Assembly (NCBI GenBank): GCA_003952965.2
Contig: CM025855.1
Coordinates: 13,249,446 to 13,313,445, forward strand
Length of the DNA stretch: 64,000 bases
Source: Morella rubra
Lineage: Eukaryota; Streptophyta; Magnoliopsida; Fagales; Myricaceae
Direction: 5' to 3'
The notes beneath the pieces are model-generated. The model was not told where the DNA came from, did no database searches, and saw nothing but the letters and a program-made list of their open reading frames with translations. A program made the translations under genes and the position numbers. Shown in pieces: positions 1 to 9,084 of the stretch. How positions within the stretch are numbered: the first letter of the stretch is position 1; every line of letters begins with the position of its first letter.

Positions 1-82
1 GAAATTGTTGTTGACTTTTTCATTAGTCAATACTTGTATTATGTGGATTTTAACTTCAACATATTCCATTTACTTCTGTATG

Positions 83-657
83 TTTTAGGTGGTATCATAT
101 AGACACTTTCAGAGAGGCTTATCGCCTACCAATCCTTTCAATTTCTGAACCTGACGAGTGGCCAAAAGACGATGATGATACTATATTGCACCACAATTAG
201 AAGGCAACTTGGCAAACCTAGAATTGCATGGAGAAGTGCTCCTGATGAGCCAAATAAGACTTACAAAGTTACAAGGCAAGAGTATAACGTGCCTATAAAA
301 CGTGCAAGGTGATAGGTCATAATGCCAGGACCTACTCAAAGAAAAAGTCACAACAACTTGGAGGGGCAAATGTGGTAGGAATTAAAGTTGACCTTATTGG
401 TGTCTGTTTTGCAACTATTTTTACAAATTCGATCATAATACTTGTATACTTGCATAATGATGGTCCTTCACGGGAGTCTCAAGTAGCACATCTTTCTCAT
501 CCCCCTATGGAGCCACAGAGTGTTTCTTCTGGTCAGCCATCCTTGGAGACTCCAGGTGTTTCTTCTTCTCAGTCATCCATGGGTTATACACCTCCTGCAC
601 CCACAACAAGCAGAAGAAGGAAGAATATGACACCAAAACGACCTACCCAAAATCTAT
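83..657 (+). pseudogene. MULE transposase C-terminal remnant
   Basis: Translating 83-180 in one frame gives the stretch WYHIDTFREAYRLPI followed by EPDEWPK, typical of the region after the SWIM finger in Mutator-like (MURA-type) transposases. A second frame then reads arginine-rich sequence and CKVIGHNARTYSKKK, a decayed CCHC zinc knuckle in which the last Cys is Tyr and the first is lost. A further open stretch (about 309-657) carries a Ser/Pro-rich tail ending in RPTQNL. Frame changes and stops make this a dead gene. The catalytic part would lie left of the window edge. Its downstream half is part of a tandem duplication. Confidence 0.65.
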
Positions 658-1605
658 GATGAAGTACACAAACTATTTTATAGTTGGGATCTGATATTTA
701 TTTCAATTATGTTTTTTATGGTAGTTATTTAGATGGCACTTCTGTTATTAGATACATTTGGTGTCTGTTTTGCAGTGATTTTTTTTTTGGAAGTATTGGG
801 AGCAGGTGCGATCATTTTGTTGGCTTCTATGATGAAGTATGAAATTTGGTTGTGATTGGGATATGTTATTCTCCTTTGTTGGGATCTGTTTATTCAACTA
901 AGTTTAGAGTTATAGTTGAGTTATTGTTATGATTGAGTTATATGAATTTGTTTATGTTACAGTTATGTTATTGCCAAAAAATGCACAACAACTTGGAGGG
1001 GCAAATGTGGTAGGAATTAAAGTTGACTTATTGGTGTCTGTTTTGCAACTATTTTTACAAATTGATCATAATACTTGTATACTTGCATAATGATGGTCCT
1101 TCACGGGAGTCTCAAGTTCTTTCTCATCCCCCTATGGAGCCACAGAGTGTTTCTTCTGGTCAGCCATCCTTGGAGACTCCAGGTGTTTCTTCTTCTCAGT
1201 CATCCATGGGTTATACACCTCCTGCACCCACAACAAGCAGAAGAAGGAAGAATATGACACCAAAACGACCTACCCAAAATCTATGATGAAGTACACAAAC
1301 TATTTTATAGTTGGGATCTGATATTTATTTCAATTATGTTTTTTATGGTAGTTATTTAGATGGCACTTCTGTTATTAGATACATTTGGTGTCTGTTTTGC
1401 AGTGATTTTTTTTTTGGATATTGGGAGCAGGTGCGATCATTTTGTTGGCTTCTATGATGAAGTATGAAATTTGGTTGTGATTGGGATATGTTATTCTCCT
1501 TTGTTGGGATCTGTTTATTCAACTAAGTTTAGAGTTATAGTTGAGTTTTGTTATGTTGAGATATGTTTGTTTAGTTAAGTTATGTTATTGCCAAAAAATG
1601 CACTC
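352..1605. repeat. Tandem duplication, two units of about 620-630 bp
   Basis: Unit 1 runs from about 352 to 984 and unit 2 from about 988 to 1605. Both begin with AACAACTTGGAGGGGCAAAT and end with TTGCCAAAAAATGCAC. They differ by small deletions, for example a few missing bases after 1106 and one after 1410, and by scattered substitutions. The unit includes the Ser/Pro-rich tail of the MULE remnant, so that tail occurs twice (about 430-657 and 1060-1286). High similarity between units suggests a fairly recent duplication inside an already broken element. Confidence 0.85.
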
Positions 1606-3370
1606 ATCTATTTTATTCATTGTTGGTGTCTATTTTGCAACTATGGTCTGTTTTTGAAGTGTTGGAAGCTTTGATTTTGACTGGAAGTTGTCTTATTGTT
1701 CAAGTTTTGTTGGAAGCAGCTCTGATTAAAGCTGAGGAAGTTGTCCTATTGTTTGTTGGCAACAAGATGTATTTTTTTGAGAACTGGATAGTTTATCCAT
1801 AGTTTGTTATGGCCGAGACAACGAAAATTGGGAACTGGATGTAATTTTTTACCAAGTCCAGTAGTTTATCTATGGTCTATTATGGCAAAGATAATGGAAA
1901 TGTTATCTGGTCTGTTATGTATGTTATGTTACAAGTTTAGTTTTTTAAGGAACTTTTATGTATGATTTGTTATGGACGAGACAATGAAAATTCAAATTTG
2001 AGGAACTGTTATGGTCTATCATTATGCTCTTTTTTGTATGGTTTGTCGTTGTTGTACTTTTTATATGGTCTGCTATATGGTATTTTTTGTATGCTTGTTG
2101 AGAGATAGTGTTACAAAATAATGGGGACAATTTCATTTCCTTGGTTTAATACACTACAAATGTTGTTAGAAACAGAACCATTTAATTTAACCAACCAAAA
2201 TTCAAGAATGGTTTAACCATTACATTAAACCTACATAAACCACAATGCCACATTTACATATCAGCACATAACCCATATACATATCAGCACATACCCCAAT
2301 TACATAGACACAAATACCCACACACATGGCTAATTTGACATAGCATAGCAAGATCCAATTACATAAGCCAAACCAATTATAAAATACGCATGCAGATGTC
2401 TAAAACCACTGTGCCACACGAACTACAACCAAAACTAACACCTTTGAAACAACCAACGCAATCTTCAGCCTTCTCTCCTTACTTCCAGACTTCAGCCTCC
2501 AAATCTTGATTCTTTTCAACAAACTAGGAAAAAACTCCAATGACTGCTTGCAGAGAAGGGGGTCATGCCATGCAAAATACCTATACTCTAGCGGCATCTG
2601 TATAGTAGTCATTAGAAGCAGAAATGGCTATATACGCAGAGCAGGTTTTCACTTTGACATTTTATCGAGCACATAGGCTTACTGATTTTGTACCATATCT
2701 TGGACACCAAAGAAGCGTCTTCCAAGATTTTTCTTTGTCAAAGAAGTCTTCATAGATGCTTGAAGGCCACAGTTACAGAAATGGACCTCGACACTTGAAG
2801 CAAATGACATAGACCCAGATGAGTGCATTTTGCATGGAGGTTAAAGATGAGTAGCAGAGAAAGTTCAAAGAGATAATTTTTCTGAAAGGGAGTGCTACTT
2901 CTCACAACATGCCATGAGTTGAGAATGGAAGTTCAAAGAGAAAAAAATTCGTGAGGTTGAAGATGAGCAACGAGAATACCACAGCATGCCTACTGGGATT
3001 TTATTTTGGAATTAAGGACAGCAAAAGCTATGAGTGAGAGAAATTGGGGATAGAGCTTAAAAAAGAAGGAAATTTCTAAGTGAGAGAACTTGGGGATGAG
3101 AGGAATTGGGGGGGTTAGAGTTCACTTATATGGACTGTTGGGTCAAGCAGGAAAAGAGGATATGGCGTGTTAAGCTGAGCTTAGGTGATAACATGGCAGT
3201 GACGGCTGATGTGGAGTCAGTTCTATGAAATGTGTTAATAGAATAGGAAGGAGGGACTAACAGCAAATGAAAGTGGGACCATAGGGACTAAATTTATGTT
3301 TTTATTATCACGAGACCTAATTCAATTTTCACATTTACCACAGGGACTGACTTGCATTTATCCAAAAAAA
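1606..3370. other. Non-coding tail of the MULE, no gene seen
   Basis: No open frame here resembles a known protein. 1620-2110 has imperfect repeats of the words TGGTCTGTTATG and TTTGTATGGTTTG. The last part (about 3190-3370) holds phrases of the kind GGGACTAA...ACAGGGACTGACTTG followed by an A run. Such phrases are common in long terminal inverted repeats of plant MULEs, and similar wording occurs in the bordered MITE at 40873-41225. I infer that the element ends near 3370. Its other end is outside the window. Confidence 0.35.
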
Positions 3371-3549
3371 AAGTGTTCACACAAGAGAAACGGGAAATGA
3401 AATATATGTTATGTTGTTGTTGAAATAACTTTTTGCTCATAAATAACACTTATAAATAAGATCTCTTTTATTTCTTTACACCATTATTAAGAATCAACTA
3501 TATTTCTCGAGACGAGTGGCAATTTGAAAAATATGTATAATTCTCAAGA

Positions 3550-3986
3550 TGATGAGGCTAGTGAAACCAATGATTTTGACAACCCTTCAACCAATAGCTA
3601 TGAGATGCTTTCGCCTCTCGAGAGCGAATGAGACATTCAATGGCTAAATTAGTTCTTCATCACAATTTCTAGGCTTACTCAATAATCAAGGTATTCAGAT
3701 ACCTTTTTCGTGATCTCTCCCCTTTATTTATATCTTCCTTTTTCCTTAACCACCTTCCTCCCCGCTTCCCATGATCGATTTTTGGAGATCATAATTGCAA
3801 GGCTGTGGGGCAATTTTTTAGTTATGGATGAGTCGCAGTTATTGGTGATCTACAGTTGTGGGCGATTCCTCTTACGTGTCTAGTGAAATGAGTATTTTTG
3901 CTTGCTTTTTTTGTTAAGGCCAATAGCCCATCGGGCTCAATCAGTTCAAATCCCAAGAGGTTAAATGGGCCTTAATTCTGGTATCA
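3550..3986 (-). repeat. Gypsy-type LTR, inverted copy (left arm)
   Basis: Read on the minus strand this segment starts TGATACCAGAATTAAGG at 3986 and ends near 3550 in CATCA. It matches the plus-strand LTR at 4655-5130 over its length, for example the shared CTAATTTAACCTCTTGGGAT-like start region and the shared GAATGAGAC and GATTTTG blocks near the far end. The two copies therefore face each other, which is not the normal direct-repeat arrangement of one LTR element. No target-site duplication could be matched. Confidence 0.6.
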
Positions 3987-3989
3987 ACT

Positions 3990-4232
3990 GCCATGGTAAG
4001 GTTATTGGTATTGGAAGGCCTCTCACCTTACAACGTTATTCTTGGACACTCCACTTTAAATAAACTAAGGGCGGTAGTGTCGACTCACCAATTGAAGGTG
4101 AAATTTCCAACCAAAGTCGAGGTTGAAAAAATAAGAGGGGACCAAGAACAAGCCCAAAAGTGCCATCTTTCAGCGACCCAACCCTCAATAGTTTTGTATC
4201 AAGGAAAACCGATAGGTGCCCTCCCTTCTTAG
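3990..4232 (+). pseudogene. Ty3/gypsy protease-region fragment
   Basis: The frame reads MVRLLVLEGLSPYNVILGHS followed by TLNKLRAVVSTHQLKVKFPT. This is the segment after the catalytic aspartate of a plant Ty3/gypsy retropepsin, where Y-N-x-I-L-G-R-P-x-L-N-x-x-x-A-V-x-S-T is typical. The Asp-containing part, gag and reverse transcriptase are absent. The fragment lies between two LTRs in inverted orientation, directly against the left one. The purine-rich AGAATAAGGGGATG at 4641-4654, just before the right LTR, looks like that element's polypurine tract. The spacer 4236-4640 has no recognisable coding sequence. Confidence 0.6.
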
Positions 4233-4654
4233 CATTCGGAAAAAGGGAAGGCACCTGTCGGTTGCCCCGGATACGAACCAATTGATGGTTACCACGCGCC
4301 TCATTAGTCATTGGAGCTCCTTGGTATTTTTTGGGGGTTGTATCGAGGATTTGTGGCACTCTTCCAAAGGTATTTCTAAGATAAGTCTTACACATACAAA
4401 GAATTTAAATATTTTGAACTGTATTTAAGGTTTAAACACCGAGGAGATCGAATGGACGATCGCTCCCTAGTGACATGAACATTAAGATTTTCTTGATCAC
4501 AAAATTTCAACCCTATAAGTCCCTCCAACATCCGCTAGGAAAGCTCTCAAAACAAGGCGTCCCGAGCAATAACCTCGACTAAACACAATTCATCAGGGAC
4601 ACACATTCCTAACTGACCTTAGGAACACTTGATCTGCCTCAGAATAAGGGGATG

Positions 4655-5130
4655 TGATGATACCAAAATTAAGTCTCATTTAACCTCTTGGGATCCGTAT
4701 TGATTGAGCTCAATGGCCTAATGGCCTTAACAAAAAAATGAGCAAAATGGTTCATTGCACTTGACACGTAGGAGGAACCGCCCATAACTGTAAATCACTG
4801 ATAACCACGATTCATCCATAACCAAAAAATCACCCCACAACCTTGCAGTTATGGTCTCCAAAAACCAATCATGAGAAGCAGAGAGGAAGGTGGTTAGGAA
4901 CAAAAAAGGGAGACATATCGCGAAAGAGGTATGCAAATACAGATTATTAAGTAAGCCTAAAAATTGTGATTAAGAACTAACTTAAGCATAGGAGGTCTCA
5001 TTCTCTCTCGGGAGGGAAAAGCTCATAGTTGTGTGTGCGGGTAAGCCACAGTGAGGAAAATCAAAGTTTTATCAAGTGTGAGTAGTGGGTTGAAAGGTAG
5101 ACAAAATCACTGGTTTCACCAGAGGTATCA
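4655..5130 (+). repeat. Gypsy-type LTR (right arm)
   Basis: It begins TGATGATACCAAAATTAAG, directly after a purine-rich tract, and ends about AGAGGTATCA at 5130, giving TG...CA ends. It contains AACTAACTTAAGCATAGGAGG near 4977-4997, a phrase typical of the R/U5 part of plant gypsy LTRs. Its inverted partner is 3550-3986. Together with the polypurine-like tract this is the 3' LTR of a plus-strand element whose 5' LTR is missing or flipped. Confidence 0.6.
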
Positions 5131-5304
5131 TTAATTTTAACAATTTTTTTGTTTTCTTCTTACCATTTATTATCAATGAACGAAAACAGAATAATAGTGT
5201 TTTTCTGGCTTTAGCATAGTAGCAATTTCTTTAAAGAAAAATGTTAATACATGAGGAAAGAAAAAATCAAGTATATATTTGATTAATCAATACATTTATA
5301 GAAA

Positions 5305-5787
5305 ATACTTGGAGTAAATGCACCTCGATCTTCGCACATATATTCTTACAAAAAAGACAAATCGACCTCGAGCACCAGGGTTTAGCACCCCTGATGGTTA
5401 AGTTAGTCTCTTTTCGTAATACTTTCACTCTTTAACTTCTCAATTTTCACTTACCTTTCTTCCTCTTTGTATGCTGTTTTTATAGCTTCTCCTTTACATT
5501 CTCACGTTTCCCCTTTTCTTGGGGTTCTATCCCTCGCTTCTATCGTGTTGTGTGTAGCGTACTTCTCACACGTCTCCTTGTGTGCGGTTGGTTTTTTTAC
5601 GTGAGGATTTCAAGATCATGGGGTATACACGATGACATGAAGATTCATAACCAACACTTCGTGGAGTGGCCTCTCTCTTTTGGACTTTGGGCTGGTGTGG
5701 GCCTTTCACTGTTGTTGGGTCACTTGCACAATCAACTTGTTCGGCCAGAATTGATTGGACCGGGCTAATTCAATTTCGGTATCATCA
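5305..5787 (-). repeat. Solo LTR (gypsy-type) upstream of NDUFB7
   Basis: On the minus strand it begins TGATGATACCGAAATTGAAT at 5787 and ends near 5305 with GAGGTGCATTTACTCCAAGT. The LTR at 26992-27480 starts TGATGATACCGAAACTGAAT and ends with GAGGCGCATTTACTCTGAGT, so both belong to one family of about 485 bp. It lacks internal coding sequence, hence solo. It ends about 350 bp before the NDUFB7 start codon and contains TGGGCT (5688-5693) and TGGGCC (5698-5703), the core of plant site II promoter elements, although these sit in the TE. Confidence 0.6.
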
Positions 5788-5879
5788 ATATTCTTTTAAA
5801 ATCCATGAAACATTGGCTCCTGAAAATACTCGGAATTTATAATTTTCTTATATTATGAGGAAGTACGATAGCTCACGGG

Positions 5880-6138
5880 AAACTCCGAAATAACATAGTG
5901 GGCATTGGTAACTTGTATGGTAACGAACTAACCAAAGCCACCCAAAAGCCCAAAGGCCACCGGGGTGTGCATATCCCGTACGAAAGCCTCGAGCAAACCC
6001 ATTGGCCTTATTTTTTTGTTTTTTTGAACAAAACCCATCGGTCATTACACGGCAGACAACACAAAGGAAGTGATCGGAGTAGACCACACAGACGCAAAGA
6101 TTACCCAGAACAAACGGAAGTCGAAGTTTCCCGGAGCC
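5880..6138 (+). promoter_or_regulatory. Proximal promoter and 5' leader of NDUFB7
   Basis: This is the non-TE sequence between the solo LTR and the start codon. It holds AGCCCA at 5947-5952 (complement of TGGGCT, a site II core), and a T-rich patch near 6008-6023. Site II (TGGGCY) elements are known to be common in promoters of plant nuclear genes for respiratory-chain subunits. No clear TATA box was seen, which is usual for such genes. The transcription start cannot be placed from sequence alone. Confidence 0.4.
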
Positions 6139-6444
6139 ATGGAGGTGGAGGGATCATCGAAGAAAATGATTGCAACACAAGCCGAGATGGTGGAGGCCAG
6201 GGTCCCCATTCCTTACAGAGACCAGTGCGCCCACCTTCTGATCCCTCTCAACAAATGCCGGCAGGCCGAGTTCTACCTCCCGTGGAAGTGCGAGACCGAG
6301 CGCCACTCCTACGAGAAGTGCGAGTACGAGCTCGTCATGGAGCGGATGCTCAAGATGCAGAAGATCCGTGAAGAAGAGGCGAAATTGAAGCAGCAGAAGA
6401 AGCAGCCCATTTCTCTTATTCCCAATACTGCCAACGCTTCTTAG
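6139..6444 (+). CDS. NDUFB7: NADH dehydrogenase (ubiquinone) 1 beta subcomplex subunit 7, complex I B18 subunit
   Basis: Accessory subunit of mitochondrial respiratory complex I, membrane arm, on the intermembrane-space side. The 101-residue product has two CX9C pairs (Cys30/Cys40 and Cys51/Cys61) that form the CHCH helical hairpin, around the family phrase PYRDQCAHLLIPLNKCR then FYLPWKCETERHSYEKCEY. The C-terminal part is a Lys/Glu-rich helix. Such proteins are normally imported and oxidised by the MIA40 pathway and need no cleaved presequence; none is seen here. The start at 6139 (GCCATGG context) begins MEVEGSSKK and gives the family's usual length. There is no intron and the frame is intact. 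A longer open frame upstream lacks family similarity. An antisense frame over the same bases is a shadow. Confidence 0.95.
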   Translation: MEVEGSSKKMIATQAEMVEARVPIPYRDQCAHLLIPLNKCRQAEFYLPWKCETERHSYEKCEYELVMERMLKMQKIREEEAKLKQQKKQPISLIPNTANAS

Positions 6445-6919
6445 GCGGACAAATTCCAAATGGGTTGGTGAATCTGAATCCTATAATTCTCTGTTTCACC
6501 TCGACCTGTTTTACCCCGTTTTTAGTTGATGGGTTTGTTTCGTTTTGTAGGTTTTTCATGATCTAGGGATTGTTATAAAATTTATGGAGTTTTATTTGTG
6601 GAGTCTATTCGTTGATGGGTTTATGGTTTACCCGTGGAGTTTGTTTGGTCATTTATTGTTGCCTTCTATTGCATTCTCGAATGCTATTCTTAGATGCGGA
6701 AGGGATTTTTTTTTATCTGTAGTGTGATTCTTAGTTCAATGTGATGGTTTTAAAGGAAGACTACTTTCGTTTCTTCTTCAATGTTTGCTTTGTTTTCCAC
6801 CTCTTTTGTCGTAAGTTCGTGATAATTTGTTGATTGAAATTGGTGAAAGAAGTCCAAGTACGCGTGTATGGAACGTGTGGTATGTGGTTTACATGTAACC
6901 AAGTGTTGAGTATGGTGCA
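6445..6919. other. NDUFB7 3' flank, no further gene
   Basis: The T-rich sequence after the stop is a plausible 3' UTR. No canonical AATAAA was picked out with confidence. GTTATAAAATTTATGG near 6571 could serve as a weak near-upstream element. No coding frame of note follows before the 158-bp tandem duplication. Confidence 0.35.
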
Positions 6920-7235
6920 CAGAAAGATATTGTTATCTTACGCATATCAGTGACGTGTAATTGCTTATACATAAATAGATGATATTATCAGTAGATAGCA
7001 ATCACTAGAATTGGAGATCAAATGAGGTGGTTTAACTAGGTGCAATGAAGATGAAAAGGTGTGTTGTTTAGGTGCAACAGAAAGATATTGTTATCTTACG
7101 CATATCAGTGACGTGTAATTGCTTATACATAAATAGATGATATTATCAGTAGATAGCAATCACTAGAATTGGAGATCAAATGAGGTGGTTTAACTAGGTG
7201 CAATGAAGATGAAAAAGTGTGTTGTTTAGGTGCAA
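6920..7235. repeat. Tandem duplication, 158-bp unit, two copies
   Basis: Copies at about 6920-7077 and 7078-7235 both start CAGAAAGATATTGTTATCTT and both end GTGTTGTTTAGGTGCAAC. I saw only one internal difference over the length compared (GAAAAGGTG against GAAAAAGTG), so the duplication is young or was recently homogenised. Nothing coding is recognisable in the unit. Confidence 0.9.
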
Positions 7236-8785
7236 CATCCTAGAGGTTGAACATGTTGAGCTGGAAGACCAACCAAAGCATGCACTTAGTTTGAGTGAAA
7301 AGACATGTTGGAATTTAGGTACTAGGTTTGTGCTGTTCTCATACAACAGGTCTGCAATTGTTTGGATTCTGAAACTATTGCAAAGAGATTTTTGCATATT
7401 AAGGTGTCATCATAAAATGTTTGGGTTTGAAAAATCCTTCAAATATCATGTTTGCAGGAAAAGGATGTAATGATTGCAATCATATGCTGGCTTAACATGT
7501 TCTTAAAATGCATCCATATAGGACGTTCTTTGGTAGCAATGATGTAGTTGGACTTAATCTGTGGGCTAGAAATCATGAGTTTTAGTTGCACGATGCTATT
7601 CCTTTTCACCACGTTAAACATTATTAGATTCAGCCAAGTTCGAGCTTGGGTTGTACTTAGTTGCCTTGAGCTTGTACAGCTAGAAGTTGAGCTTAACTTG
7701 GCCCAATTTTAATTTTTTAAGAGATATGTAAAATCTGATTGTTAAAGTAGGCGGTGGATGATCAGCCTTAAAGTTCTTACAATTAGTGATTACATCAATT
7801 GGAAAAAGATCTTAATGGAAACAATGTGAGAAGCTTTTTCAAAAACAGAATTAAACCAAAATTTATGTTGGAGTTAGCTGGACGTCAGCTGCAACAACGG
7901 ACCTGACTGGTTCAACTGTGACCTGCTGCCTAAAACAGCTGGTTGTGCCCCACAATCATTGAAAAACTTCCTAAACCTGCTTGACTTATTCAAGATCAAC
8001 CCAATGACCTGCCTGTCATACCTCTCTTGGTTGACAAAATCCCGGCAGGCTTGGGCACCTCTTGCACGCACTAGCATTGTTTTGCAACAAGGCATAAGCA
8101 CAACATCAATCTATTTTTTTTGGCCAAAAAGCAGGCAGTCCACCCCTCCATCTTTAAAAGCCTCAACCCCCTGCCCCCATTCCAAAAAAAATCTTCGAAC
8201 TTTCAAATCTCCCTCCACCCAGTATTAGGATGCCACCATGAGGAGATCAGATGTGAGATTCTTCTGCTATCCCCCCCCTCCCCCTTTTTGTGATGTAGGT
8301 TGGATGCTGTTGCTTGGCAGCACCATAATTTTTACTAACATCCCAGGGTAATGTGTGGGCGGTGCATGTCAGAGCAGGAGTGATTAGCAGGTCGTACCTA
8401 TAGTTTTTGGTCCAACACTACCCATGAATGTAATCAATTATCCATCGCTTCTAATAGTTGTCATTCTTGAATACTGCTACTTGATAAGTTATGTCTGCAT
8501 GGCCAACCTGATGCTTTGCACTTTAAGTGTGCGCAGGTACGCTTCTAATGACACATCAGTCTATCTGAGAGCTGCTTTTAAATGAATCTAATTCTTGAAT
8601 TAGTAAAATGAGGAAAGTGCATCTTTTAAAACTTAGCGCCTTGTAAAAAAGCGCCCATTGTGTCTTAGGTCCACTTGATTACATGCACTTTACTTTAGGA
8701 TATGTGGCATTTTTTTGTAGCAGTCAGCTCTTTATACGCATCAATGTGCACTTTTAATGACACTGCTCTCAGACTGCTCTCTCTC
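7236..8785. other. Unclassified spacer
   Basis: No protein family is recognised on either strand. A minus-strand frame at 7874-8101 (ACRDFVNQERYDRQVIGLIL in its middle) has protein-like composition but no family I can name and no flanking splice support. 8260-8285 is C-rich. The remainder is ordinary AT-rich spacer. Confidence 0.3.
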
Positions 8786-9084
8786 TCTCTCTCGATATGG
8801 GGAAGAATATCAAATGGAACCCATTGGCCGCTTATTACACTTTCCAGGTGATAATTCAAGGCCATGTATTTGTGGATGGTAATCAAGCTCGCACCTCTGA
8901 GGCTGTAGACATTCATCTGCTCTCTCTCTCTCGATCCATCGATCTCAATCTCTCAATATGGGGAAGAATATCAAATGGAACCCATTGGCCACTTATTACA
9001 CTTTCCAGGTGATGATTCAAGGCCATGTATTTGTGGATGGTAATCAAGCTCGCACCTCTGAGGCTGTAGACATTCATCTGCTCT
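8786..9084. repeat. Tandem duplication, about 161-bp spacing, with CT microsatellite
   Basis: ATATGGGGAAGAATATCAAA occurs at 8795 and again at 8956, and both copies continue nearly identically through GAGGCTGTAGACATTCATCT. The first copy is preceded and followed by CT-repeat tracts (about 8776-8793 and 8920-8932), which may have mediated the duplication. An open frame through copy 1 (GHVFVDGNQARTSEAVDIHL) runs into copy 2. I do not recognise the peptide, and the frame is probably incidental. Confidence 0.85.

Noticed and set aside
3930-3960. tRNA-like GTTCAAATCC near 3942
   Set aside because: It is within a gypsy LTR. No acceptor stem or anticodon arm is present.
5898-6371. 157-codon plus-strand frame overlapping NDUFB7 in another frame
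   Set aside because: Arg/His/Pro-rich out-of-frame reading of the promoter and NDUFB7 coding sequence.
6154-6459. 101-codon minus-strand frame over NDUFB7
   Set aside because: Shadow of the NDUFB7 codons on the other strand. Leu/Arg-rich and without family similarity.
8797-9012. Possible small protein beginning MGKNIKWNPL
   Set aside because: The frame exists because of a tandem duplication and CT repeats. The second copy has no continuing frame and no family matches.
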